Shown here: positions 49,628 through 64,000 of the stretch, piece after piece
Layout of the letters: the number at the start of each line of letters is the position of its first letter
Position numbering within the stretch: position 1 is the stretch's first letter
Assembly (NCBI GenBank): GCA_964017045.1
Contig: OZ024794.1
Location: 26,241,427-26,305,426 of the forward strand
Origin: Omphiscola glabra
Lineage: Eukaryota > Mollusca > Gastropoda > Lymnaeidae
Direction: 5' to 3'
Length of the DNA: 64,000 nt
Notes under the pieces: model-generated
Told to the model about the DNA's origin: nothing
What the model saw: the letters and a program-made list of their open reading frames with translations, nothing else
Database searches by the model: none
Translations under genes and position numbers: made by a program

Positions 49628-49958
49628 CTAAACTAGGACAAGCTGCGGACCACGGCTCAAAGCCTAAACTAGGACAAGCTGCAGACCACGGCTCAAATCC
49701 TAAACCAGGACAAGCTGCGGACCACGGCTCAAATCATAAACTAGGACAAGCTGAGGACAACAGCTCAAATCCTAAACTAGGACATGCTGAGGACCAGGGA
49801 TCAAATCGTAAACTAGGACAAGCTGAGGACAACGGCTCAAATCCTAAACCAGGACAAGCTGCGGACCACGGCTCAAATCATAAACTAGGACAAGCTGCGG
49901 ACCACGGCTCAAATCATAAACTAGGACATGCTGAGGACCAGGGCTCAAATCGTAAACC
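49628..49958 (+). repeat. 36-bp minisatellite, about 9 copies
   Basis: The unit is CTAAACTAGGACAAGCTGCG plus GACCACGGCTCAAATC. Variants with GAGGACAACGG or GAGGACCAGGG recur in order, suggesting block duplication. Confidence 0.93.
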
Positions 49959-50278
49959 TTCCGCCATTTTTTATAGCGCCCGCGAGCTAAGGCTGGCTGT
50001 TAAAAGCTTTGAATTCTTAAATGATGTTTTAACACCATGACACGCAACGTTTAGTCATTGGTAAGTTTTGTTGCTCGTCCTGCCCTCAGCTTTTCATTCT
50101 TATCACGTTTGACAAGCGATAAAATCATCAAAAAGAAACCAAATGTTAGCCTAAGTGTATTTTTATGTTTAATTTTTTTTTAATTCTAAGAAATAGTTCG
50201 AAACGAAAAGAGGGCGTGCCTCTTGTCTTTTTCTCTATTTTTTTACTTTTCCAATTTAACATATAGTTATCTATAAGT

Positions 50279-50683
50279 CATATTGTTGCAGCTAAGCAGT
50301 GGCCATCTGTCTAATGCTTAAGCCATATTGCTGCAGCTAAGCAGTGGCCATCTGTCTAATGCTTAAGCCATATTGCTGCAGCTAAGCAGTGGCCATCTGT
50401 CTGGTGCTATAAGCCATATTGTTGCAGCTAAGCAGTGGCCGTCTGTCTGATGCTATAAGCCATATTGCTGCAGCTAAGCAGTGGCCGTCTGTCTGATGCT
50501 ATAAGCCATATTGCTGCAGCTAAGCAGTGGGCGTCTGTCTGATGCTATAAGCCATATTGCTGCAGCTAAGCAGTGGCCGTCTGTCTGATGCTATAAGCTA
50601 TATTGCTGCAGCTAAGCAGTGGCCGTCTGTCTGATGCTATAAGCTATATTGCTGCAGCTAAGCAGTGGCCGTCTGTCTGATGA
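50279..50683 (+). repeat. 46-bp minisatellite, 9 copies
   Basis: The unit is CCATATTGCTGCAGCTAAGC, AGTGGCCGTCTGTCTGATGC and TATAAG. The first two copies lack the TATAAG form and have AATGCTTAAG instead. Confidence 0.94.
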
Positions 50684-50875
50684 TTAATGTTACAATAGAA
50701 AGGTCGGGAAAATCTGGTGATACAAATTCTGGCAAGTCTTTGGTGCGATGTAAATTTTTATTTATTAAATTATCATTTTATGTACACTTTTTAGATCTTC
50801 GTTATATTCACTCATGGCATCGGGATTAGAAAGTAGGAAAGGAAGGAAGAAATAACAAAAGAAAGATAGATAACA

Positions 50876-50959
50876 AGAAGGAAAGAAAGAAAGAAAGAAA
50901 AAGAGAAAGAAGGAAAGAAAGAAAGAAAGAGAGAAAGAAAGAAAGAAAGAAAGAAAGAG

Positions 50960-51050
<91 letters not shown>

Positions 51051-51051
51051 A
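50876..51051 (+). repeat. (GAAA)n microsatellite
   Basis: About 175 bp of GAAA repeats with few interruptions. The long Ser/Phe/Leu frames on the minus strand are artefacts. Confidence 0.97.
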
Positions 51052-51633
51052 AATGCCAAGGGTGCAATACAAATCAGGAGAGGCTTGCAGAAGCGTAAAC
51101 AAATCAAACCCAAACAATAGGATTATACATAAAAAAAAGGATTTTCCCAAAATGACTTATATGGGAACATTCAGCAATAATCATATTTCAAGTACATTTC
51201 ATGGAAGACAATAGAATATTCGTGATTATTTGTACATTTTCTACAAAACATTTTTAAAGGTGACCAGTTCAGAAATCAATTCTTATTCTTAGAGCTATTT
51301 ATAATTGTTCTTTTTGTCATAGCCAAGTACATGTATTTACATAGTGATATAAAAATTATTGTATCAAACTGCTATCTATAAGTTAAATGTATCGACATAT
51401 TTAAGTTAAAAAAAAACAGCATAATAAACTCACAGGCTTTTATTTATTGTACGTATAGAAATGCTATTCGCACATTATCAAAGTTGCGTTGTAACGATAA
51501 TGACAGACCCCCCTGGTAGCGTCCATGAGATGCACCATATATGTATGTCTATGCACCATATATGTGTCTATGCACAAGACACGGTTAACTTTATTTTTGA
51601 TTGAAATATTTGGCGGCTTGGTTCTGGCAACTA
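51052..51633. other. Gene-free DNA
   Basis: AT-rich unique sequence. ATGCACCATATATGT is doubled near 51530-51565. Nothing recognised. Confidence 0.5.
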
Positions 51634-51844
51634 CGTTGATGACGCCATACAATGATGGACTCACCGTTGATGACACAGTATAATGATGGACTCACCGTTG
51701 ATGACGCCATACAATGATGGACTCACCGTTGATGACGCCATACAATGATGGACTCACCGTTGATGACACCGTGCAATGATGGACTCACCGTTGATGACAC
51801 CGTGCAATGATGGACTCACCGTTGATGACGCCATACAATGATCC
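51634..51844 (+). repeat. 31-bp minisatellite, about 7 copies
   Basis: The unit is CGTTGATGACGCCATACAAT plus GATGGACTCAC, with GACACCGTGCAAT variants in the middle. Confidence 0.94.
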
Positions 51845-53528
51845 AATCACCAATAAGCAATGCGAAGTGTGTCCATCAAACATTCCGCCCTCCCCCCTGC
51901 AACATCATAACTTTCCCACTTTTACCCCCCCTCCCCCCACACACACACACAACTGTGTACTGCATGACGTTGTAAAGTTATAGTCCACTTTAAAACGCTC
52001 TGAGGCCTGTGCGCTAATGCTTACCTTCGCATCTGAACTAACGGAGGGACGCCCCTGTAGCTGTGATGATTTTGTTCAGGTATCGCAGGAAAATAAATAG
52101 TCGTCTACGACAGGGCAAGGACCTAAAATGGTATACCAAAATGGCCTAACCCGGATGCCGCCTGACGACTACTGGAGCACGTGCGTTATTATTATTATTA
52201 CGTCCGCGAAGAAATCCTTTGTTCTTCAGAAGTATTTATTTGTGGCTATAAATTAAGAGACGGTTTGTTTGAGAAGTTAAACCACGTTCGCTTTAACTCT
52301 AAACCCCCCCCCCCAACCCCGACTCTATACCCACCCCCTAACGGCAAGTTCCAAGCTCCAGACGTCTGCACGCAGACCTGTAGACATACGTGTGTTTGCT
52401 TTGTTTTGGTTCTAGCCGTATTTTAACACGCACCGCACTTGGTTGTATTAAGGTGATAAGCACGCACACTCATTGTAACACACACATACATAAAACTCAC
52501 ATACACCTGCGCATACGTGCGTGTAAAGCTCTACAAAAAAAATGGAAAAGAAAGATGACTTTTCTCAAAAATATCATTCTTCAAACATGAAAAAAAATAT
52601 TTGAGACCATTTCAGAACGTCGAACATGGTGGCGACAGTGGAACTATTTCAGTTCTAGCGAATGTTTCTGTGGAGTCAAGACATGTATTACCTCAATACA
52701 TCAAGTCAAAGACGGTGAAGGACGCAATAATTATATGGTGAATTCTTTGTATTGATCCCTGACTCGGTACATTATTGTAGCTTTTGATTGGATGCTGGTC
52801 ACTACAAACAGGTCTGATTAAGGAGTCTCTTTTTCGTTTTGTCTCTGTCTCTCTCACTTGCTCTTTCTCCCCCCCCCTCTCTCTCACTCCCCCCCTCTTC
52901 CCCTCTCTCTCTCTCGCGTTTCCCCTCTCCCCTCTCTCTCGCTCCCCCCTCTCCCCCTCTCTCCCCTCTCGCCCTCTCTTTCTCGCTCCCCCCATCTCTC
53001 TCTTTAAAAAAAGATTTCAATAATCCTCCAGAGGACATAAAAAAAATAATTAAACAACAATATTAAATTAAATGAATCATTAAATCAACTTCATATAATA
53101 AACTTGTCGGTGCTGTCGTGGCGCCACCCCCTTCATTGTATAACGACACGTAGGGTGTCGATGGCGTCATTTCCCGTCTTGTCGTCTTCAACTCTTGCTA
53201 TCCCCTTAGCAGAACACATGAAAACACGCGCCTACTCTCTGATATGAACGAGAGACTTGGTCTCATCACTAACTGGAATTGTCTGGTAATGGTGTATATG
53301 GTTTTATCGTATGAAAGGAATAGTAATTATCTGATAATTGTGCAGTCATCAGAACTCGCGAATCGCATTTACTTGCCCAAATACGGTAGTGGGAAATTCC
53401 TCTTTTTTTTTCTGGCTATGACGTAAATTTTTCGCGTGCACAAATTTCTGTTGCTGAGAACTTTTTTTAATGACATCCGCTCAAGGATTTCTTTAGATTT
53501 CATTGTCCTTACGATTGGCCGCTGCGAA
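51845..53528. other. 3' flank of the NK1 gene
   Basis: Downstream of the NK1 stop codon. The stretch nearest the gene (about 53090-53528) presumably includes the 3' untranslated region. The remainder has C runs and the CT tract. No other gene seen. Confidence 0.45.
52842..53003 (+). repeat. CT-rich low-complexity tract
   Basis: A polypyrimidine tract of TCTCTC and CCCCC blocks. Periodic Ser/Pro/Leu or Arg/Glu/Gly frames here are not genes. Confidence 0.93.
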
Positions 53529-56849
<3,321 letters not shown>

Positions 56850-57034
56850 AGTCTCCTATTCTAGTAAACCAAGAGTCTTCTATTCTGGTAAACCAAGAGT
56901 CTTCTATTCTGGTAAACCAAGAGTCTTCTATTCTGGTAAACCAAGAGTCTTCTATTCTGGCAAACCAAGAGACTTCTATTCTGGTAAACCAAGAGTCTTC
57001 TATTCTGGTAAACCAAGAGTCTTCTATTCTGGTA
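56850..57034 (+). repeat. 24-bp minisatellite, about 7.5 copies
   Basis: The unit is ACCAAGAGTCTTCTATTCTG plus GTAA. It lies in the presumed upstream intron or flank of the NK1 gene. The minus-strand frame with RIEDSWFT periods is a by-product. Confidence 0.93.
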
Positions 57035-57834
57035 CCGGCCAAACTAAAGACTCGTTCCAACCCAAACTATCAACGAGGGAAGCGGTCGACCAGCTGAGTC
57101 AAGATCTTGTTGTTAAAATGTTTAGGTAAATTATCGCCACGATTCGTTTCAAACAGTTTGGTGTATGTTTGTGTCAGTGTCGGGGATTACGAAACAGTGG
57201 AACAAACAAACAGCTAAACGCAGGAAAGGCATATCCCCAAAGGGCATTATGAAGGGCATCCCAAAGGGCATTATGGGCCGTTTTTGATCACTGGTCAACT
57301 ATTCGCGGGCTTGCAAGTCATTACATCTATAAGTAAGATGAAAAACACAATAACAACAAAAACTACGTGCGGCCTTACTTATACCATATGTTCGTATTCT
57401 TTTCATATGCCGAACATATACGGAAATAAATTTTATAGATTTTATTTAGATAAAACTATATTGTTGTTCTCAATAAAATTAGAGTGTGGTGGCATTGAAG
57501 AGTGGTGCTAAGTCGAGAGGGTTGTGACATTGAAGTGTGGTGCTAAGCCAAGATGGTGGTGTTGTTTAATGCTACCGCTAAGACGAGAAGGTGGTTTTGT
57601 GGTATGATACATGGTATCAGATGACACCAGACTAAAAATGAAGTGGATTGTGAGAGGATTGTCGAAAAGCTTTGCCAGATTCACCAACTGAATTTTTTTT
57701 TAAATTAGGTTTAATTTTTAGCCTTGGACTATTGCTATAATCCTTAATGTAATAACGTTATTATTATCGTCGTAATTAGTATTGAAATGATTTGTATGTA
57801 AATTATAGTAGCATTAGCAGTAACAAATAGTAGA
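57035..57834. other. Gene-free DNA
   Basis: AT-rich unique sequence with a doubled AAAGGGCATTATG at 57238-57275 and two AGTGTGGTGCTAAG-like words near 57495 and 57535. No NK1 first exon found. Confidence 0.5.
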
Positions 57835-57975
57835 AGTAGCACTAGTGCTAGAAGTAGTATTAATAGTAGCAGCAGTAGTAGTAGTCGTAATAGTAGTAGT
57901 AGTTGTTGTTGTTATTATTTTTGATGTAGTAGTATTGGTGGCGGTGGCAGCAGCAGAGGCGGCGTCAGCGGCAGC
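57835..57975 (+). repeat. Trinucleotide-rich tract (GTA/GTT/GCA)
   Basis: Imperfect AGTAGTAGT, TTGTTGTTG and GCAGCAGAG runs, directly before the 39-bp array. Confidence 0.9.
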
Positions 57976-58030
57976 AACACCAGCAGAACAGTATATGGCT
58001 GTTATATTTGATAAGTTTAATTGCTTAACG

Positions 58031-59394
58031 TTTTCATTGTACTTTATGTTGAAACAACAAAGAAGACAGATTTCATTGTACATTATGTTGAAACAACAAA
58101 GAAGACATATTTCATTGTACATTATGTTGAAACAACAAAGAAGACAGATTTCATTGTACATTATGTTGAAACAACAAAGAAGACAGATTTCATTGTACAT
58201 TATGTTGAAACAACAAAGAAGACAGATTTTATTGTACATTATGTTGAAACAACAAAGAAGACAGATTTCATTGTACATTATGTTGAAACAACAAAGAAGA
58301 CAGTTTTTATTGTACATTATGTTGAAACAACAAAGAAGACAGATTTCATTGTACATTATGTTGAAACAACAAAGAAGACAGTTTTTATTGTACATTATGT
58401 TGAAACAACAAAGAAGACAGTTTTCATTGTACATTATGTTGAAACAACAAAGAAGACAGTTTTTATTGTACATTATGTTGAAACAACAAAGAAGAAAAGA
58501 AGACAGATTTCATTGTACATTATGTTGAAACAACAAAGAAGACAGTTTTTATTGTACATTATGTTGAAACAACAAAGAAGAAAAGAAGACAGATTTCATT
58601 GTACATTATGTTGAAACAACAAAGAAGACAGTTTTTATTGTACATTATGTTGAAACAACAAAGAAGACAGATTTCATTGTACATTATGTTGAAACAACAA
58701 AGAAGACAGTTTTTATTGTACATTATGTTGAAACAACAAAGAAGACAGATTTCATTGTACATTATGTTGAAACAACAAAGAAGACAGTTTTTATTGTACA
58801 TTATGTTGAAACAACAAAGAAGAAAAGAAGACAGATTTCATTGTACATTATGTTGAAACAACAAAGAAGACAGTTTTTATTGTACATTATGTTGAAACAA
58901 CAAAGAAGAAAAGAAGACAGATTTCATTGTACATTATGTTGAAACAACAAAGAAGACAGTTTTTATTGTACATTATGTTGAAACAACAAAGAAGACAGAT
59001 TTCATTGTACATTATGTTGAAACAACAAAGAAGACAGTTTTTATTGTACATTATGTTGAAACAACAAAGAAGACAGATTTCATTGTACATTATGTTGAAA
59101 CAACAAAGAAGACAGTTTTTATTGTACATTATGTTGAAACAACAAAGAAGAAAAGAAGACAGATTTCATTGTACATTATGTTGAAACAACAAAGAAGACA
59201 GTTTTTATTGTACATTATGTTGAAACAACAAAGAAGACAGATTTCATTGTACATTATGTTGAAACAACAAAGAAGACAGTTTTTATTGTACATTATGTTG
59301 AAACAACAAAGAAGACAGATTTCATTGTACATTATGTTGAAACAACAAAGAAGACAGTTTTCATTGTACATTATGTTGAAACAACAAAGAAGAC
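58031..59394 (+). repeat. 39-bp satellite, about 34 copies, with a 328-bp higher-order repeat
   Basis: The unit is GACAGATTTCATTGTACATT plus ATGTTGAAACAACAAAGAA. ATTTC and TTTTTA forms alternate. Some units have 8 extra bases (AAGAAAAGAAGACAG). These longer units lie at about 58487, 58575, 58817, 58903 and 59145, so spacings of 86 and 242 bp alternate. This defines a 328-bp higher-order unit (six 39-bp and two 47-bp units) in the middle of the array. Since 39 is divisible by 3, frames up to 227 codons stay open on both strands. I do not regard them as genes. Confidence 0.96.
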
Positions 59395-59733
59395 AGACCA
59401 AAAGAAAATAAAATGTATCCATAATTGTTGTTTTTTTAATTATGAAAATTTGCAGTTCCACATCTTTTTCTCATATGTATGTAAATGTATATGCGTACAG
59501 TGATGAAATAGTTTTAAAAGATCATAAAATAAAACATAAGTGGAAAATATCAGGAGTTGATCATGTTGTAGATCGAGATACAGAGAAAGGTATATTGTTT
59601 CCTGGTATAATTGTGTACCGTATGATTGTATGTTATTATTGATTTAAACCTCAATCAATTGTTTACTTTATCATCATAGTATTAAGGCAGAAGCCCATTT
59701 GTATTATATTTTAAGAAGTTTTTTTTTTTAATA

Positions 59734-60130
59734 GCGTAGTACCCCAACCCAGAGCTACCACACCTTGGGAAATTTCCAAGATCTTGGGAATTCATGACCC
59801 TCCCATTGGGATCTGGGGAATAATTTTGAAAATCAGACTTTTTTTTCAAAAAAAAAATTGTTTATTTATTTTACGTGAAATTTTTTTTTTTCAAAATGTC
59901 TTTTTAAATAAATTTGAGTCAATTATTGTACAATGTGTTTCAGGGTTATTAGTTCAAGCTATTATTGCATTAATTACTTAGAAAATCCTTATTTTGAAAA
60001 AAAAAACTCGTAACAATATTTTATGATCTTGGGAAATCTTGGGAAATTTATTGAAACAATCTTGTGAAATTTTTAAAAAGTGAGTGGAAGCCCTGCCCCA
60101 ACCTAGGGCTGCGGGCTCACCACGCTGTAC
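59734..60130 (-). mobile_element. Two short pieces of the same SINE/LINE-like tail
   Basis: On the minus strand 59734-59770 reads GGGTTGGGGTACTACGCTAT, and 60096-60130 reads GTGGTGAGCCCGCAGCCCTA then GGTTGGGG. Between them lie AT-rich DNA and repeated CTTGGGAAATTT words (59764-60075). Confidence 0.35.
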
Positions 60131-60413
60131 ATACAATTTAACAAACATAATCATGAACTTAAAAATTAGTATTTAATTAAATAAAAACAAAACAAATGTG
60201 TATTCGCCCAACCATTCCATAACTGTATGACATATATCAGTGTGTAGTCCAGACATGCTGCTGTCCTTTGTATTATTAGGTTTTTAGCAACGATATCTTG
60301 ACTACATGGCATTTCTTTTATCTCTTTTTGTTGTACAAACGAAATTTGGGATTCTGTTAACGTTTTAAGGCTAAAGAAATCCTTTGATTTTCACCAAACC
60401 TGTGATATTTTTC

Positions 60414-60583
60414 CAGTGGCGTATAGCATCTTAACTCGCGCCCGGGGCACAATACCTTTTTAGCGCCCTCCCCCCCTATTCGAAAACGATACAATATTAT
60501 ATGTAAAATATACCATTTGGCGCTCCTTTGTGAGTAGCGCCCGGGACATGATGCCCCCTTGCCCCCCCCTCACTACGCCACTG
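60414..60583 (+). mobile_element. hAT MITE family 'CAGTGGCGTA', copy 3
   Basis: It starts CAGTGGCGTATAGCATCTTA and ends CCTCACTACGCCACTG. Flanks TATTTTTC and TATTCTTC agree at 7 of 8. The AATACCTTTTTAGCGCCC segment is single here, so copies 1 and 2 share a duplication that this copy lacks. Confidence 0.9.
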
Positions 60584-61009
60584 TATTCTTCTCATTTGAA
60601 TAAAAACTCCGTAACTCGAAGAACGGGAAAATTCTGTATTTAATATGAAATTTATAAACATACAAGCATATTTATGTATATTATTATATATTTATTCATT
60701 TATTTATTATTTATTTGCTGTGGCGTATAGAGGGGTGTGCGAAGGGGGGAGAAGGCCCCGGTGATCAATTTTGATGGTTTATATTTAACATTTTACAAAT
60801 AATTTGTGTGTGTAATGGTTGGGCGCACATTTTTTTCGGTGTTACGCCCCGGGGGGGGGGGCGGGGGTGTGGATGTTTAGTCTAGGACGCGTATACACTT
60901 CGTATGTATATGTAAAAAAAAAAAAATGTGTGTGTTCGTTGTGTTTTATCTTAAAAGTGATTCATAAAAAAATGGCGCTCATTTTAGTCCGTAAAGAAAC
61001 AAGTACAAC

Positions 61010-61173
61010 CAGTGGCGTAACAACGGCTTGGCATTGGGGCAGTTGCCAAGGGCGCCGGCCTGAGCCAGTTCAAAAGGGAGCCGCTCAATCTCTAATTTTT
61101 AAATTTATATTTGAATATCAAGGGCGCCAAAAATAGATTAGCCAAGGGCGTCAAAAACCCAGTTACGCCTCTG
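61010..61173. mobile_element. hAT-type MITE, 164 bp, a second family
   Basis: The ends are CAGTGGCGTAACAACGGC and CCCAGTTACGCCTCTG. AGTACAAC flanks both sides exactly (61002-61009 and 61174-61181). The interior repeats GCCAAGGGCG and CAAGGGCGCC words. Only the terminal bases resemble the family at 26123/38850/60414. Confidence 0.9.
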
Positions 61174-61390
61174 AGTACAACACGATAAAGATGCGCATTT
61201 TGATTAGATAGAAATCACGTGATGATGAGATTAAGTTATAGCATTTTGTTTCCTAAATGTGGGTGTCTAGGAGGATTCCCCCCCCCCCTACTTGTCAAAA
61301 CATCTGTTCCTCTAACACCCTTCATAATAAACCTAGTTATTAATAACTTCTGGGTTATCTTATTTTGAGCTTCTATTGAACGAAGCGTTT

Positions 61391-61404
61391 CTGTCATATA
61401 TCTA

Positions 61405-61454
<50 letters not shown>

Positions 61455-61484
61455 TATATAAATATATAATATATATATATAAAT
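61391..61484 (+). repeat. (TA)n microsatellite
   Basis: About 90 bp of nearly pure TA. A shorter one lies at 35933-35964. Confidence 0.97.
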
Positions 61485-61642
61485 TGTTTGTTGTTGTTGC
61501 TTTTGGGTTGTTTTGTTTTTGGTGACTTTCATTACCTATTGGAATGACGTAATTATAGGGAACAAAAATATTTTAGGGACAATACAAAAAGTAGTAAGTC
61601 ATAAGGAAATAACGAAACACATTTTTGAGGCGTGTCGTCATG

Positions 61643-61873
61643 ACTGAGAGAGAGAGAGGGGGGTGGAGAGAGGAAGAGAGAGAAAGATGATAGAGGGCGA
61701 GGGAGAGAGATGAGGGAGGGAGAGAGAGTGAAGAGACCCAGATGAGAGAGGGAGAGAAAGAGAGAGGGGGGGGGGAGAAAATAAGTTTTGTAATGATAAA
61801 AGGAAACAAGCCGATTCCCTCCAATGATTATATTTCTTCGCTCTGATCTTCTCACGCACCTATGTTAATCCCA

Positions 61874-61916
<43 letters not shown>
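61643..61916 (+). repeat. (GA)n-rich tract and (CT)n run
   Basis: Purine-rich GAGAGA and GGGAGAGA sequence at 61643-61776, then unique DNA, then a CT run at 61872-61916. The two are inverted relative to each other. Confidence 0.92.
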
Positions 61917-61919
<3 letters not shown>

Positions 61920-62654
61920 CAAACAATTTCATTCTTACATTTTAGTTTTGAAATCTTTGTCTTGTTTAAATTGATAAACTACCTCCAGGTCCAACAATGA
62001 ATAATAGAGGCAAAGAATTTACAGGCACACAAAGAACAGGCCAAATAATGGATTTCTAATTCCCTTTTTTTATCTCCTTGTCATGTTTACTGTTGAATAA
62101 ACACATTATTATATTTCAATTATGGGCCTCGTTTAAGCTCGATGATTGGATCGAACGAAATAAAAAAGGTGATTTTTATATATATTTAGATTAATTAATT
62201 CTTAAAAAGCGTTTGCTCGACTTTGACTACGTAGAAAGTAATAAATATATAAAACAGGTTTACTGAAGTACATTCTTCTGCTACTTTTAAAATAGACAGA
62301 CTAACAGGTTACGCCGAAGCACATGTTCACTGCTACATTTTAATGTTTAAAACAAGAAATCTTTAGTTGTAATTTTTTTTTTTTAAATGTTCGCTCTGTG
62401 TAAATAAATTGTAGATACACCTCGAAGTGTTTTGCCAACATACTTGTAATTACACAATTTTTTTTGATATTCTTCGTGGGGACACAAAATTGCCTAAATT
62501 TGATATCGGATCATATCGTCAATGAGAATATAATATACACTGCATTTGCTGCTCATCCGATGAGGCATCGAACGAATTTTATTATTTAAAAAAAAAACAT
62601 TTTCAAATTTCTTGTATAGATAATTTAACTAAATTCTGAGGTTGCGTTATACGA

Positions 62655-62700
<46 letters not shown>

Positions 62701-64000
62701 AAACTACGTTGATGCGGGCCAGCACTGATCCATATTTTTAAAAGCCCCACCTTTGTCCTTAATAAGGACAAGCTCGAATGACGCCACACTTAAAAGCATC
62801 TTGATGGCGGGCATGAGGCCTCCTCCCCCCTCCCCACCATGGGATTTCAATCACTCTTCAACTAAATTGATCGCACCTCTTTTCCTAACGAGCGCCCCGT
62901 AAATCTTATAGTTTCTTATTACGCGCGCGGTATTGAGAATCCAGACTCATCTTTGCTTTGCCCCATGCTGCTCACCCTAATGAGAAAACCGAGGCGACTT
63001 TTTTTTCTCTTCTCTTTCTGAAAGTGAACTGTGAGAAGTGCACATGTGACGGCGCTTACGAGTCGCATTGGTTTGCGGATAGAAGAGGGGGGGGGGGGGC
63101 ACCTGCGCCCGGGCACCGGTCTCGCACAACTGGCCCGGTGGCCCCCCCCCCCCCCCCCGAAGAATTCGCGTGGCTGCATTTCTCTTTATCCACTAGATGG
63201 CTGAATGTTTTGCTTTCTGTCTGGCATATACAAAACAAACTAACCCATTCTAGCCCCACCCCAGACCCATTCCACACCCACCCCCACCCCCCACTCCACA
63301 ACCCGGTTAGACATTTATTTGAATGCAAAAAGACTTCTCAAAAGTTTAAGACATACACAAAAATAAAAAAAATAAAAAATTGAAAGAGGAAGCAGAAATG
63401 TAGTTTTTGTTAATGTTTTTGTTTTTTTGTCCGTTTTCTTTGTTACTAAATAACAAGGCGAAAACATGTAATCATACGACCGACCCCCAAAGCCTATTAA
63501 AAAGACTTCTTCTATATAATCTACCCCACAACCCCCCCCACCCCTTTTTTTTTTCCTATTCCACCACTCCATCCAAAACAGAGGATGCCTACATCTAATA
63601 AAAGGCGATACGAAAAAGAAGAAGAAGAAGAAGAAAAAAAAAAAAAGAAGAAATAATGACAATAACTGTTAACCAATGCGCGACGTTGATTAAAATTGAA
63701 TAAAATAGTAATGGACCTCTTGTGAAAATCGCGGATGAAAGGAAAGGAAAGACCTGGGAAGGCATGTGTTATTTATCTAAGACCCGAGACTGAATGCGTC
63801 TGTACCCCATCCCCGCCCCACCCCCAACTCCCCACCCACCCCACCCCACCCCCAACTGAAAATGATAAATCATTTCGAGGCTGACAGTCCGAATCTGCCT
63901 TGAAAGGACAAGTTAGATTGTGAATTTGAAGATCTGAAAAATGCTTCAGATTCAATTAGTTTGTCGGTTGTTAATAGATTTTTTCGCATTTTAACATCTA
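61917..64000. other. Gene-free DNA to the window end
   Basis: AT-rich unique sequence with the poly(T) run, G/C runs at 63087 and 63143, C-rich CCCCACCCC patches (63255-63300, 63815-63855) and a (GAA)n patch at 63615. No NK1 first exon recognised on the minus strand. Confidence 0.5.
62658..62699 (+). repeat. Poly(T) run of 42 bases
   Basis: Uninterrupted T run. It could be the poly(A) tail of a minus-strand retroposon, but no element body is recognised next to it. Confidence 0.9.

Noticed and set aside
50765..51150. Membrane-like SFFLSFFL proteins on the minus strand
   Set aside because: Translations of a GAAA microsatellite.
57814..58528. Open frames of 219 and 227 codons through the 39-bp array
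   Set aside because: Both strands are open only because the period is a multiple of three and the unit lacks stops in those frames.

Overview
The window reads as animal, and most likely mollusc (probably a pulmonate or other heterobranch snail), nuclear DNA. Three lines of evidence support this. It carries two spliced exons of an NK1-class homeobox gene, an intron-containing tRNA-Ile(UAU) gene of the eukaryotic type, and hAT, Helitron-like and Mutator-like non-autonomous transposons with typical target-site duplications. The snail assignment is an inference, resting mainly on SPIN-type hAT elements, a family I remember as reported from the pond snail Lymnaea. There is no prokaryotic gene organisation; nearly all open frames are short or fall inside tandem repeats.

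Layout. 1-10 kb: unique AT-rich DNA with an 18-bp minisatellite, a SPIN-like hAT (2081-3186) interrupted by another element, a second hAT (3887-6075) swollen by about 92 copies of a 22-bp repeat, a foldback element with a 9-bp duplication (6239-6537), and a hAT MITE (9829-9994). 10-27 kb: 32-, 28-, 27-, 21- and 32-bp minisatellites, a broken LINE reverse transcriptase, Helitron-like copies, and unique stretches that could hold regulatory elements. 27.4-33.1 kb: a tRNA-Ile gene with a satellite of 56 near-identical 100-bp units built from its own 5' end and 5' flank. 33-53 kb: more Helitron-like and hAT copies and at least ten minisatellites, with no convincing gene. 53.5-56.6 kb: the last two recognised exons of the NK1 homeobox gene on the minus strand. 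56.6-64 kb: the upstream side of that gene, with a 39-bp satellite, two hAT MITEs and microsatellites; its first exon was not found and probably lies beyond the window.

The only functional genes I can support are the homeobox gene, a developmental transcription factor, and the tRNA gene, transcribed by RNA polymerase III. They are unrelated in role. The most unusual object is the satellite seeded by the tRNA gene: each unit keeps tRNA positions 1-17 and, through a 7-bp microhomology at the unit junction, restores a complete A box without a B box. Tandem arrays occupy roughly a quarter of the window by my estimate.
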